From contig NZ_JAGMTU010000003.1 of NCBI RefSeq assembly GCF_023703415.1, positions 124,001 through 188,000 on the forward strand: a stretch of 64,000 nt of DNA, given 5' to 3'. The translations under genes and the position numbers were made by a program. Origin of the DNA: Microbacterium sp. USTB-Y. GTDB lineage: Bacteria; Actinomycetota; Actinomycetes; Actinomycetales; Microbacteriaceae. The notes below the pieces were generated by a model. The model saw only the letters and a program-made list of their open reading frames with translations, was not told the origin of the DNA and made no database searches. Shown here piece by piece: positions 25,763-34,840 of the stretch (positions within the stretch are counted from its first letter, which is position 1; every line of letters starts with the position of its first letter).

Positions 25763-27537
25763 GATGGGTCCTCCAGAATGCTCATGAAGCTATCCGTCTC
25801 CAGGTTGTATAGGCCACGGTCAGTGAATCCCAGCTCCGGCGCCGTATGGAGGACGGTCGCACTCATCGTCCAGAACGGCGTGAGCCTGTTGGATCCGAGT
25901 TCGTCGTGTACGACTCGGTCTGCCCTCTCCAGCTCGTCGACGAGGCGCTCGAAAGGAGCGGTGGACATGATGCCCCCGATGGGTAGCTTCACGTCGGCGA
26001 GCACCTGTCCATCTGCCACGGCGACGTTCCCCCCTCCGATCGCTGCCAGATGCTGAATTGCCGTCCAGATGTCATCGTCGTTCACGCCGAGGGCCACGAT
26101 GTTGTTGGACGGTAGCGACATCGACGACGCGATGGCTCCGCGACGAAGTCCGAAGCCCCGCGCGAAGCCCACCGCCATGTTCCCGTTTCGTCCATATCGC
26201 TCGACCATGCAGAACTTGACGATGTCCTTCTCGCTATCCGGGTGAACGCGCCCCGTTCGAACAGGAAGCTCAGCGATCTCGCAGGTGTTCCCCGCCCGTC
26301 CGGGCTCAGGCAGGGCGAGCACGCGTGCTCTCACATGCTCCCGGTTCGGAGGTGCCGCGATCGATAGCCGCTCTCGCGTGACTGCCGGGTGGAGACTGAT
26401 CGTGTCTCTGAAGCGGTCAGGGATCTGTTCTGTCGGCGGGGAGCCGAGAAGTGCCCCGTCTCGTGCGACGATACGGCCATCTACGATCACAACCTTCGGG
26501 GGGAACTTGTCGAGTTCCTCGAGAAGGAGAATGTCTGCTCGTCGGCCAGGCGCAATGCTCCCGATGGAATCCTCGACATGGTAGTAGCGAGCGGGGTTGA
26601 GAGTCACCATTCGGATCGTGTCGATGGGCGAGAGACCGGCCTGAATCGCCATCTTGAAGGGGCGTTCTAAATACCCGTGCCCGTCGGCTGCGACATTTCT
26701 GGCGGTGATGTTGTCAACGCAGAGTTGCAGTGAGCGTGTAGGAATAGCATTGTTCTTGAGGTGATCAAGAACTCCCTCGGAGAAGTTGTACCGCGTGGGT
26801 GTCTCGACGATGAACAGCGTCAATCCTCGCGCCAGCCGACTCACCATCTCTGCTGGAGTCCGGGTACCGTGATCGTCCGTGATGCCGGACGCGACGTAAG
26901 CATCGAGAGCCGATTCGTCGTGGGCTGGCAGGTCGTTACCGTGACCGCTGGCACGGAGACCACGATTGAGGGTCGTGGCCACTCGAGCGAGGAACTCGTC
27001 GTCGGCGGAGAGAACCTTCGACGACACTGCCTCTCCGATGCTCACAGACTCAGTCCAGTCGAGCATCATCTCGAGATCATCCAATGACAGCTCGTAGGCA
27101 GCCGTCTCTCGTGTGGGATCCAGTGGGGCGTAGGACGGGATGGAGAAGTAGGAGCGCAACGGGAGATCCCGGAAGGCATCGATCATGTCGCGGAGGCCCA
27201 GAGGCCCTACCGTATGCAACGGATTTGTGAGATCGACGACGACGGTGGTCGTGCCGCGCGGAACAAGCAAACGAGCAAGTTCCGGAGCCCAGAGTCCCGT
27301 CGACTCGAGATGCATGTGGGGCTCGATGAAGCCGGGCACAGCGAACAGTCCATCGCACTCGATGACTCGCGCCCCTGTTGACGACTGCCCGGCGTCAATC
27401 GATACCACTTGTCCGTCCTGAATCAGGATGTCCGTCGTGTAGATCTCTCCCGAGTAGACGTTGGCGAGCTGACAGTGCTTGAGCAGAAGGTCCTCGTGCA
27501 CGTTCACGACAGCACCTCCGCGAGACTCATCACTCAT
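25759..27537 (-). CDS. Adenine deaminase family amidohydrolase
   Basis: Full-length metal-dependent amidohydrolase of 592 residues, in the adenine deaminase (Ade) family. It has the composite N-terminal domain (YSGEIYTTDILIQDGQVVSI), the metal motif PGFIEPHMHLES (HxH near residue 85-90), SGHGNDLP and DDHGTRTPAEM in the barrel, and the C-terminal Ade domain (VERYGRNGNMAVGFARGFGL, ASSMSLPSNNIVALG, LPIGGIMS). Such proteins deaminate adenine, but the context of CoA enzymes and an amidase suggests another cyclic or amidine substrate. ATG 27537 starts just before the upstream stop region; a longer start at 27558 would overlap the previous gene more. The next gene overlaps by 4 nt. Confidence 0.85.
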   Translation of the reverse strand: MSDESRGGAVVNVHEDLLLKHCQLANVYSGEIYTTDILIQDGQVVSIDAGQSSTGARVIECDGLFAVPGFIEPHMHLESTGLWAPELARLLVPRGTTTVVVDLTNPLHTVGPLGLRDMIDAFRDLPLRSYFSIPSYAPLDPTRETAAYELSLDDLEMMLDWTESVSIGEAVSSKVLSADDEFLARVATTLNRGLRASGHGNDLPAHDESALDAYVASGITDDHGTRTPAEMVSRLARGLTLFIVETPTRYNFSEGVLDHLKNNAIPTRSLQLCVDNITARNVAADGHGYLERPFKMAIQAGLSPIDTIRMVTLNPARYYHVEDSIGSIAPGRRADILLLEELDKFPPKVVIVDGRIVARDGALLGSPPTEQIPDRFRDTISLHPAVTRERLSIAAPPNREHVRARVLALPEPGRAGNTCEIAELPVRTGRVHPDSEKDIVKFCMVERYGRNGNMAVGFARGFGLRRGAIASSMSLPSNNIVALGVNDDDIWTAIQHLAAIGGGNVAVADGQVLADVKLPIGGIMSTAPFERLVDELERADRVVHDELGSNRLTPFWTMSATVLHTAPELGFTDRGLYNLETDSFMSILEDPS

Positions 27538-28423
27538 CGAGGTCCGCCGGTTGAGCATTTCGCGCGTCGTCGTAGCGCTGCTTCAGGCGATGCATCGCTT
27601 CGCGTGGGCCGAAATCCTGTCTGTCCCTGAAGAAGCTGGGCTCGTCGTCTTCGAATCGAATGTTCGTGAACAGCGTGTTCTCCAACGCGAACGCGGCGCG
27701 GTTGGCAATGCCGAGTCTTTCGAACTCGAGTTGGCGCACGGCCTTTCCGAGCGCGAGGCCATCGCGAGGCTGGAGTACGACCTGACGCGCGAGTCGCATC
27801 GTCTCGGCCATGAGGTCTTCCTCCGGCACGCTACGGCTTGCCCAGCCGAGCGCTTCTGCCTCGCTGCCGGCGATCCGTCCTCCAGTCAGTGCGAGCTCCC
27901 GGGCCTTCTTCGGTCCGAGATGGAGCATGACCCAGAGGTCGGAGCCTGTTGCACGCCCGTGGCGATTCGCTTCCCACGAGATGACTGCGTTATCGGCGAC
28001 GACCGTTAGGTCGCAGGCCATGGCGATGCCGGTGCCGGCGCCGATGCAGTACCCATGCACCATCGCAATCGTCACCTTGGGAAACAAGAGGATGTAGTTG
28101 GTCCGTTCCCCAACAACGTCGAAGCTTTCGCGCAACCTCTGACGCTGGGGCGGATCAGATGACTTGCCATCGGCAGTCAGCCCGGTCACGCCGCCGCCAG
28201 TGCCCACATCGTGCCCGGCGCAGAAGGCGCGCCCCTTGCCGCCGATGATGACGGCCTTGACCGCGTCGTCCGAACGGAACCTCTCCATGTGGAAGCGGAA
28301 TTCCTCGGTCATCTTGGGATTGAAAGCATTTAGCTTCTCTGGCCGGTTGAGCATTACCGTGCCGATCCCGTGCTCGTCGACCCAGGAATCGACGGTCTCT
28401 CCGTCCCAACGCTTCGTACCCAT
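27530..28423 (-). CDS. Enoyl-CoA hydratase/isomerase family protein
   Basis: Crotonase-fold enzyme of 297 residues acting on a CoA thioester. ATG 28423 has the strong site AGGAGAAGGAGA upstream. Blocks seen are IGTVMLNRPEKLNAFNPKM near residue 20-40, GKGRAFCAGHDVGTG forming the first oxyanion-hole turn near 75, and VHGYCIGAGTGIAMACDLTV near 125-145 for the second. The two classic catalytic glutamates are not evident: the second position reads HGRATGSDLW. It may therefore be a hydratase, isomerase, hydrolase or C-C lyase of the superfamily. It lies about 56 bp after the thioesterase gene and overlaps the adenine-deaminase-like gene. It is part of the cargo catabolic operon. Confidence 0.88.
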   Translation of the reverse strand: MGTKRWDGETVDSWVDEHGIGTVMLNRPEKLNAFNPKMTEEFRFHMERFRSDDAVKAVIIGGKGRAFCAGHDVGTGGGVTGLTADGKSSDPPQRQRLRESFDVVGERTNYILLFPKVTIAMVHGYCIGAGTGIAMACDLTVVADNAVISWEANRHGRATGSDLWVMLHLGPKKARELALTGGRIAGSEAEALGWASRSVPEEDLMAETMRLARQVVLQPRDGLALGKAVRQLEFERLGIANRAAFALENTLFTNIRFEDDEPSFFRDRQDFGPREAMHRLKQRYDDARNAQPADLDE

Positions 28424-28479
28424 GCTTTCTCCTTCTCCTAAGTCGGGCAGCGGGTGCCCTGAGTTGCCCACGTGTCGGC

Positions 28480-28836
28480 CTATGGAAGGTCGGACATTAT
28501 CGCCCGGGTGTGAAACCCCTGGCTGAGCACGCGGTCCCCCACACGCACGTCGACCTCGAACTCGAGTCGACGCCCTCGGGCGGCGATCAGTTCGCACGAG
28601 ACCGTGACGACTTCACCTAGGGAAGCGGGCGCGAGATGGGAAACATTGATGTGCGTTCCGACTGTCGTCTGCGCAGCATCGAGATTAGACTCGACGGCAC
28701 CATGGCAGGTCCCCTCGATAAGCCCGATCATGGCGGGGGTGGACAGCACCGCCCGTGACATGTGCACGGTGACCATGGGCTGCGTGATCTCCCACTGCTG
28801 TGACCATTTCGAGCCTTCTGTCAACTCGGTCATCAT
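28480..28836 (-). CDS. Thioesterase of the FlK-like hotdog family
   Basis: 118-residue hotdog-fold protein resembling fluoroacetyl-CoA thioesterase FlK. The region VLSTPAMIGLIEGTC corresponds to the FlK Thr and Glu catalytic segment, and GTHINVSHLAPASLGEVV contains the matching His. The last part, RRLEFEVDVRVGD, forms the closing strands. It should hydrolyse a small acyl-CoA, perhaps to release CoA from a dead-end or toxic thioester formed in the cargo pathway. The ATG follows the acyl-CoA synthetase stop directly (TAAATGATG on the minus strand). FlK-like proteins are widespread in pathways unrelated to fluorine, so fluoroacetate metabolism is only one possibility. Confidence 0.82.
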   Translation of the reverse strand: MMTELTEGSKWSQQWEITQPMVTVHMSRAVLSTPAMIGLIEGTCHGAVESNLDAAQTTVGTHINVSHLAPASLGEVVTVSCELIAARGRRLEFEVDVRVGDRVLSQGFHTRAIMSDLP

Positions 28837-31050
28837 TTACCTTTCCGTCCGGGTCTCTTGTGCGGCCTCGTCGGTTGACGTTCCGCTATCCTCAATTCCG
28901 CCAGAAAGCGCCTTAACGGTGATCCGCGCGTCGACCGCGATTCCGCCGGCGAACGCCTCCCCGACGATGAACGGGTTCAGATCGATCGAGGCCTCTCGGT
29001 CCGCGAGATCGGACGTGAGCTCGCCAAGCGCGCACAGTACTTTGGCGATCGCCGACACATCGGAGAGCGGCGCGCCTCGGAACCCTCGAAGTAGTTCGGC
29101 CCCCGGCATGGAGTCCAACGCTTCGCGCGCGTCAGACTCGCTGAACGGATGCACGATGAGCTTGGGGGGCGCAAACAGCTCGACGTTGGTTCCCCCCATG
29201 CCGATGGCCACGATCGGTCCCAGTTCCGGATCGACGTGTCCACCGAGGAACAGTTCCGCTCCGGCAACCATCGACGAGACGACGATTCCCTCGAATCGAG
29301 CACTGGGCTGCGCGCTGGCCACGGCGTCGCGGATACGATCCCAGGCGCTGACAAGTTCTGCAGGTGAACGGATGCCGAGGACGACTCCTCCGACATCGCT
29401 CTTGTGAAACACATCTGGAGAGACGATCTTCGCAACGACCGGGTAGGTGAGATCGGCGCGCTCCACGTCTTCTCGTGAGGTGATGACGATCGGCTGTACG
29501 ACGGGGATGGAGTACTGGCCTAGAAGACTCGCAGTGTGCGCTGGGTCGAGGAGCTCGCGGATCTCGGTCGGCAAGATGTCAGTCTGACCGTCTTCGCGAC
29601 GTGCGGATCTCACGCCTTCGGAGTGGGACCGGCTGGGCGCGTACCACCTCATCAGTCCCGCGACGGCGACCGCGGCTGGTCTCAAGCCACGAAGAGCCAC
29701 GACATCGCCTGACGTCATGGACTCGACTCCCGCGAAGCTGGTACGCCCTCCCTCGTCGGACGCGACCACCACAGGGACTCCGAGATGCTCACCGGCTCCG
29801 GTGACGGCACGAATGATCAACTGCTCGAGTGGGTTCGGTTTCGCCAGTTCGTCACCGAGGTTCTGTGCGATCAGGATCGCTCCGATGTGGCTATCGTCCG
29901 CGACCGCCCTCATTGCCTCGCCAATGGTGTCGGACAGGCTCTTGGACCCACGGAATCCAATGCCGAGATCGACGGGATTGTTGCAGCGGATGCCAGCCGG
30001 AAGGCTCAGAGCTGAGGAGAGCTTTGCCAGAGTGGAGTCTTCGAAAGCGGGAAGATGCACCCCCTCGGACTCTGCAATGTCGGCGGTGATCGTCGCCTTC
30101 CCACCGGAAACGGACATGAGGCCGACTCCATTGGCCTTGATCAGGCGCGGCCCCAGGGCGCTGAAGAGTCGCACCGTCTCTCGCAGTTCGTCGAAGTCAT
30201 TGACTTGAACGACCCCGAGCTGCTCAAAGAAGGCTCCGTACGCACGCCCGCTCCCCACGAGCGCACCAGTGTGACTTTGTGCGGCCGCCGCGCCCGTCTC
30301 CGTGACGCCTGACTTGAGCACGATGATTGGCTTGTCGAGGTCATGCGCGCGCGCGGCGAGCTCGCGAAAGCGTCGCGGCTGACGAAGCGTCTCGACGAAC
30401 ATGGCGATGACCCTGACAGTCGGGTCCTCCACCAGGTGTTCCATGATGTCTTCCGCGGTGGTCACCGCTTCGTTGCCCGTCGAGAACACGGAGTGGAGGC
30501 CGATTTCCGTCCCGAGTCTCATGAGATTGACCGATACGGATCCGCTGCCGCAGACCGCCGCCACCTCACCCGATCGGATCCCCGTGGGAAGCACAGCTCC
30601 GTAGGCGGCCGCGTGGCCTTCGAAGTGAACGTAACCCAGGCAATTTGGGCCTATCAGGACCGCGCCCGCCTGATCGCAGGCGTCACGAAGCTCGGCCTGA
30701 CGGCGTGCACCTTCGACGCCGGCTTCGGCAAAGTCTGCGGCCTGGACGACAAAGACGCGGATACCCTGTCGAATTCCCTGCTTCACGGCGTCCGCCACAA
30801 GCGGCGCTGCCACGTTGACGACGCAGACATCGATGGATGCCGGCACGGACGCGACATCGGGATAGCAGGGGCGCCCAAACACCGAATCATGTCGGGGGTT
30901 CACGAAATAGATCTCCCCTTCGAACCCAACCTGCTCATTCGAGGCCACGAAACGCGCAGCAAAACTCGCCGGACCGTTCCGTTCAGATGCGCCCACGATT
31001 GCGATGGCACGCGGCCGCGTCAGCTTCGTCCAGCACTCGGAGCTGATCAT
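28837..31050 (-). CDS. NDP-forming acyl-CoA synthetase (acetate-CoA ligase family)
   Basis: Predicted acid-thiol ligase that forms an acyl-CoA with ATP or GTP cleavage to NDP, related to ACD/succinyl-CoA synthetase. The 737 residues contain a CoA-binding Rossmann domain (PRAIAIVGASERNG at the start), two succinyl-CoA-ligase-like domains with the phosphohistidine in AAQSHTGALVGSGRAYG near residue 270, and a C-terminal ATP-grasp domain (YPVVAKIVSPDVFHKSDVGG, GPIVAIGMGGTNVELF). It is the first gene of the cargo catabolic operon, divergent from the GntR regulator. A TTTGATCAAA operator lies between them. The acyl substrate is unknown. Confidence 0.9.
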   Translation of the reverse strand: MISSECWTKLTRPRAIAIVGASERNGPASFAARFVASNEQVGFEGEIYFVNPRHDSVFGRPCYPDVASVPASIDVCVVNVAAPLVADAVKQGIRQGIRVFVVQAADFAEAGVEGARRQAELRDACDQAGAVLIGPNCLGYVHFEGHAAAYGAVLPTGIRSGEVAAVCGSGSVSVNLMRLGTEIGLHSVFSTGNEAVTTAEDIMEHLVEDPTVRVIAMFVETLRQPRRFRELAARAHDLDKPIIVLKSGVTETGAAAAQSHTGALVGSGRAYGAFFEQLGVVQVNDFDELRETVRLFSALGPRLIKANGVGLMSVSGGKATITADIAESEGVHLPAFEDSTLAKLSSALSLPAGIRCNNPVDLGIGFRGSKSLSDTIGEAMRAVADDSHIGAILIAQNLGDELAKPNPLEQLIIRAVTGAGEHLGVPVVVASDEGGRTSFAGVESMTSGDVVALRGLRPAAVAVAGLMRWYAPSRSHSEGVRSARREDGQTDILPTEIRELLDPAHTASLLGQYSIPVVQPIVITSREDVERADLTYPVVAKIVSPDVFHKSDVGGVVLGIRSPAELVSAWDRIRDAVASAQPSARFEGIVVSSMVAGAELFLGGHVDPELGPIVAIGMGGTNVELFAPPKLIVHPFSESDAREALDSMPGAELLRGFRGAPLSDVSAIAKVLCALGELTSDLADREASIDLNPFIVGEAFAGGIAVDARITVKALSGGIEDSGTSTDEAAQETRTER

Positions 31051-31069
31051 GTGAACCTCACTTTAGATA

Positions 31070-31079
31070 TTTGATCAAA
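31070..31079. promoter_or_regulatory. TTTGATCAAA operator between acyl-CoA synthetase and gntR
   Basis: A perfect 10-bp palindrome in the 53-bp divergent region, followed 7 nt later by another TTTGAT half. The identical palindrome recurs at 37539-37548 in front of the ABC importer operon. It is probably bound by the GntR-type protein encoded alongside. Confidence 0.7.
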
Positions 31080-31103
31080 AACGTTTGATGATACGATAGG
31101 GGG

Positions 31104-31793
31104 ATGATTGGGATTCCACAAGGCGAGACTGTTCTCGCAGAGTTGCCGCCGATTCTTTCCGTGGAGGAGTCAGTTCTTCGCGCTATGCGTCAGGACATCG
31201 TCCGCCTTACGATCCCCCCTGGAACTCGGCTCCGGATGGCTGATGTGGCGGAACGTGCCGGCGTCAGCCTGACGCCGGCACGCCAGGTGCTTCGACGGCT
31301 CGAAGCCGAGGGCTTGGTGGTTTCCTATCCGCGCACCGGGAGCAGTGTCGCTCCCCTTACGTTCCCTGACGCGGAGCTCGTGATGACAGTGTGCGGAGCC
31401 CTCGAGCGGCGCCTCCTTAGCCTGGGAGTTCCAGCCCTCGAAGAGCACGACCTGACGGAGATGGCGTCGCTGCTCCAGACTCGCTCGGCGGCCGTCGCCT
31501 CGAGGGATATTGACGGCATCGACGAGACCGCCTTCGCAATTCGTGACGTCGTCTACCGTCGAGCAGCAAGACCCGAACTGTTCCGCGAGGCGATCACCTG
31601 GCGACACAGGCAGCAGCGATACGTACGACATGCAGTGCTTGCGGGTATCGACATCGGTTCGTTCTTGGGGCACGAGGTCAATGCGTTCGTCGATGCATGC
31701 CTTCGTCGTGATACGTCCGCCGCCGAGGCTGCGCGCATGAACATGGAAGACCGAGTACTCGACGGGCTTCAGGCGAGCCTCCGCAGCTCGTGA
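31104..31793 (+). CDS. GntR family regulator (FCD subfamily) of the cargo
   Basis: Ligand-responsive repressor or activator of 229 residues. The N-terminal winged helix (VLRAMRQDIVRLTIPPGTRL, then MADVAERAGVSLTPARQVLR) covers residues 20-85. The all-helical FCD effector domain follows, with its usual His/Asp metal or ligand residues suggested by the helix-rich EAITWRHRQQRYVRHAV segment. It is divergent from the six-gene catabolic operon and convergent with the ABC importer operon. Identical TTTGATCAAA palindromes lie before both operons, which makes it the likely controller of the cargo. The ligand should be the imported compound or a CoA intermediate. Confidence 0.88.
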   Translation: MIGIPQGETVLAELPPILSVEESVLRAMRQDIVRLTIPPGTRLRMADVAERAGVSLTPARQVLRRLEAEGLVVSYPRTGSSVAPLTFPDAELVMTVCGALERRLLSLGVPALEEHDLTEMASLLQTRSAAVASRDIDGIDETAFAIRDVVYRRAARPELFREAITWRHRQQRYVRHAVLAGIDIGSFLGHEVNAFVDACLRRDTSAAEAARMNMEDRVLDGLQASLRSS

Positions 31794-31882
31794 CAGATCC
31801 GAAAGGCGCTCCCCCATCCTCGTCAAGGGAGAACCCTGTGTTGCTTCTCCTTGCACGGTAGGTCCGAGTCGATCTGCAGCAG

Positions 31883-32938
31883 TCATCCCAGGTCGCGCTC
31901 TTTCGGGTCCCCATGGATGGGAAAATGGCAAGCAACCTGATGCCCAGCCGATATCGCGGTAAGACGCGGTCGTTCCTCCGCACACTTGTCCTGTGCCATC
32001 GGGCAGCGGGTGCGGAATCGACAACCGCTCGGAGGATTGAGCGGAGAGGGAGGGTCGCCCTTGATCGTGACAACGGGGCGTCGGGGAGCCGCCGGATCAG
32101 TGCTCGGAGAAGACTCCAAGAGCGCAAGGGTGTAGGGGTGAGCCGGCGCGCGATAGAGGTCCTCCGCGGATGCGACCTCCACGATCTCACCGAGGTGCAT
32201 GACCGCGACCCGATCGCTGACCTGCCTGACGAGCGCAAGGTCATGGGACACGAAGAGGTAGGAGAGCCCCAATTCTGCGCGGAGCTTCTCGAAGAGATTC
32301 AGTATCTGTGCTTGGACGATCACATCCAGTGCGGACACTGCTTCGTCGCAGATGATCAGAGCAGGGTCGAGGGTGAGAGCCCGCGCGATGGCGACCCGCT
32401 GGCACTGACCGCCTGAGAGTTGAGACGGGCGTCGCCGGGCGAACGTCTGCGGGTTGAGGCCAACGAGGTTCAGCACCTCGTCAACTCGTTTCCGGCGGTC
32501 AGCTCGAGTGCCGACGCCATAGCCTACGAGGGGCTCTTCGACGATCTGACGCACTCGCCACTCAGGGTTGAGGGACGCGAAAGGGTCCTGGAAGACCATC
32601 TGCAGCTGCCGGCGTGCATTCATGAGACCGCGTCGGCGCAACTGAGTCAGGTCCTCTCCGAGGAACCAGACTTGCCCCGACTTGGGAGGCGGTGACTGAA
32701 TGATCGAGCGCGCGAACGTCGACTTTCCAGACCCGCTCTCGCCCACGAGCGCGACGGTCTCCCCCCGGCCGATGCTCAGCGATACGTTGGAAACGGCCTG
32801 GACGACTCCGCCGCTGATGCCTCCCTGCAATCGGACTTCGAACTGCTGCACGAGATCGTGAGCTTCCAGTAGCGGCTCAAAACCCATAGGGGATCCGGGA
32901 GGAACTGGCTCCATCCTCGCCTTAGGGGCTCTACGCAT
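31883..32938 (-). CDS. Oligopeptide-type ABC transporter ATPase (OppF/DppF-like)
   Basis: Cytoplasmic ATPase of a PepT-type importer, 351 residues. Walker A is GESGSGKSTFARS, the Q-loop is MVFQDPFASLNPEW, the signature is LSGGQCQRVAIARAL, Walker B is ALIICDEAVSALD, and the H-loop His is in LFVSHDLALV. The C-terminal extension carries the oligo_HPY cysteine cluster (CRFRTRCPMAQDKC, then ACHFP), which in this family binds an iron-sulfur cluster or stabilises the fold. The ATG 32938 overlaps the OppD-type gene by 8 nt. It is the last gene of the importer operon. Confidence 0.93.
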   Translation of the reverse strand: MRRAPKARMEPVPPGSPMGFEPLLEAHDLVQQFEVRLQGGISGGVVQAVSNVSLSIGRGETVALVGESGSGKSTFARSIIQSPPPKSGQVWFLGEDLTQLRRRGLMNARRQLQMVFQDPFASLNPEWRVRQIVEEPLVGYGVGTRADRRKRVDEVLNLVGLNPQTFARRRPSQLSGGQCQRVAIARALTLDPALIICDEAVSALDVIVQAQILNLFEKLRAELGLSYLFVSHDLALVRQVSDRVAVMHLGEIVEVASAEDLYRAPAHPYTLALLESSPSTDPAAPRRPVVTIKGDPPSPLNPPSGCRFRTRCPMAQDKCAEERPRLTAISAGHQVACHFPIHGDPKERDLG

Positions 32939-33965
32939 TGTTCGTCTCCAGCTCAGGCGCGTACCCCAAGGGGTACCAGCACGCATATCTATGCCCGTCG
33001 GCATCCTCGGCAAAGGGCGGAGCCTGCTCAGCGCAGTTCGGTTGGGCTCTGGCACATCTTGGAGCGAACGCGCAGCCGCTCGTGAGTTGACTCGGATCTG
33101 GTGGCTGTCCGGGGGCAACCGTGAAGGTGGCATGCGGAGGACGCCTGGGATCAGGAATCGCCTCGAGTAGCGCTTTCGTGTACGGCATACGAACGTTCTG
33201 GAAGAGATCCACAGCGCTCGCTCGCTCCACAGCCCGGCCTGCATACATGACGATCACGTCATCGGCGTAACTCGCTGCGAGCCCAAGGTCGTGGCTGATC
33301 ATGATGAGGGCCATGTTGAGTTCACGTTGCAGATCCTTGAGGAGATCCATGATCTGCGCCTGGGTAGTGACGTCAAGCGATGACGTCGCTTCGTCGGCAA
33401 CGAGAACACGTGGATTGCCGCCGAGGGCAACGGCGATCGCCACCCGCTGACGCATTCCGCCCGAGAGCTGATGCGGATAGGAATGAAATCTCTGCACGGG
33501 CTCCGGGAGTCGAACAAGCCGCAGAAGCTCAAGCGCACGGTCCTTCGCTTCACGGCGAGACACGCCTCCATGCGCACGAACGGCTTCGACGACCTGCGCG
33601 CCCACTTTCATCGTCGGGTTCAAGGCACGCAGAGGGTCCTGAAAGACCATCGCAATGGTGCTGCCGCGATGCGCTCGCATCTGCGAGTCGGTGAGCGACA
33701 GCAGGTCTATCCCATCGACTCGGATCTCGCCTTCGATCGTCGCCGAGTCCGGAAGTATCCCCATCAGTGCGCGCGAGCTCACGCTCTTGCCGGAACCCGA
33801 CTCGCCGATGATGGCCAGAGTCTTTCCCCGGTCGACCGCGTAGCTCAGGCCGTTGACCGCGTGCACGTCGCGCGTGCCGCGCCGGAAGGTGACCCGAAGA
33901 TCCGTGACCTGCAGAAGGTCGTTCTGATCAGTCAGCGTGTGTTCAACAGCTGTGGGGGAACTCAT
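32931..33965 (-). CDS. Oligopeptide-type ABC transporter ATPase (OppD/DppD-like)
   Basis: Partner ATPase of 344 residues with Walker A GESGSGKSVSSRAL, Q-loop VFQDPLRALNPTMK, signature LSGGMRQRVAIAVAL, Walker B VLVADEATSSLD and the H-loop in MISHDLGL. It ends with the HPY cysteine motif CAFAPRCARAQPNC. The start overlaps the DppC-type gene stop (ATGA), so the operon is translationally coupled. Together with the OppF-like ATPase it powers uptake through the two permeases encoded upstream. Confidence 0.94.
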   Translation of the reverse strand: MSSPTAVEHTLTDQNDLLQVTDLRVTFRRGTRDVHAVNGLSYAVDRGKTLAIIGESGSGKSVSSRALMGILPDSATIEGEIRVDGIDLLSLTDSQMRAHRGSTIAMVFQDPLRALNPTMKVGAQVVEAVRAHGGVSRREAKDRALELLRLVRLPEPVQRFHSYPHQLSGGMRQRVAIAVALGGNPRVLVADEATSSLDVTTQAQIMDLLKDLQRELNMALIMISHDLGLAASYADDVIVMYAGRAVERASAVDLFQNVRMPYTKALLEAIPDPRRPPHATFTVAPGQPPDPSQLTSGCAFAPRCARAQPNCAEQAPPFAEDADGHRYACWYPLGYAPELETNNA

Positions 33966-34840
33966 CGCTTACTCCATCGCATTCGAAGTGCCTCGCCGAG
34001 GAGGTTCAATGACAGGACGGTGAGGAACAGCACCACGCTAGGCACGAGAACGAGCAAGGGGGTGCGGAGCATGGCTCGTTGACCGTCGGCGATCATGTTC
34101 CCCCAACTAGGGAACGGAGGTGGTGTTCCCAAACCGAGGAAACTCAGAGCACCTGCCACGATGATCGTCACGCCCATGCTCAGGAGCGCATAAGTAACGA
34201 GTTGGGGGCCGATGTTCGGTGCGATATGCAGAGCGAGGATCCGCGAGCTCCTGGTGCCGGATAGCTTCGCAGCCATCATGAAGGGCTGGTTCCTCAGGCT
34301 GAGCGTCGCGGCTCTCGCCACCCGCGCGAATGCTGGAATGCTGTGCACCGACATTGCCAGCACCGTATTTACAGGGCTGGGTCCAAGAGCTTGTGCGACG
34401 ACAATAATCAGCACCAGCGACGGGAAGGCGATGAGCACATCCAGGATTCTCATGAGAATGGCGTCCCCGATACCGCCGACGTAAGCGCCGACAGCACCCA
34501 TCGCCCCACCGACGATGAACCCAATCGCTGTTACCGCGAACGCGACCTGAAGCGAGTCCCTTCCGCCATAGAGTACGCGCGACAGCAGGTCGTTCCCGAC
34601 CTGATCGGTTCCAAGAAGATGCCCTGGGCTGAAAACCGGAAGGTTCGCGTCGAGGACGTTTCCCCCGATCGGGCTCGGAACCGCTCCGAGCAATGGCACA
34701 AGGTAGCAAGAGACCACGATCAGGGCCAGTATCCCGCCGGGGACCACGAGGTCAAGAGGCACATCTCGCCTTCGGGAAGGGATACGTCGAGAACCGCCGG
34801 AATCAACTCGACCTACGATGGATAGTTCAGTCTCGGCCAT
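33962..34840 (-). CDS. Oligopeptide-type ABC transporter permease (DppC-like)
   Basis: 292-residue inner-membrane subunit with an N-terminal cytoplasmic tail, one isolated helix (LVVPGGILALIVVSCYLVPL), the DppC motif HLLGTDQVGNDLLSRVLYGGR around residue 80-95, and five further helices. The EAA-like loop lies near 190. Start 34840 overlaps the DppB-type gene by 14 nt and the stop overlaps the ATPase gene by 4 nt. Such systems import di- or oligopeptides, nickel chelates, opines or other small polar compounds, so substrate must be inferred from the cargo enzymes. Confidence 0.94.
   Translation of the reverse strand: MAETELSIVGRVDSGGSRRIPSRRRDVPLDLVVPGGILALIVVSCYLVPLLGAVPSPIGGNVLDANLPVFSPGHLLGTDQVGNDLLSRVLYGGRDSLQVAFAVTAIGFIVGGAMGAVGAYVGGIGDAILMRILDVLIAFPSLVLIIVVAQALGPSPVNTVLAMSVHSIPAFARVARAATLSLRNQPFMMAAKLSGTRSSRILALHIAPNIGPQLVTYALLSMGVTIIVAGALSFLGLGTPPPFPSWGNMIADGQRAMLRTPLLVLVPSVVLFLTVLSLNLLGEALRMRWSKR

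Noticed and set aside
24971..27537. The two adenine-deaminase-like genes as one frameshifted gene
   Set aside because: The upstream protein is full length with its own C-terminal domain; the second repeats the N-terminal domain, so they are paralogues.
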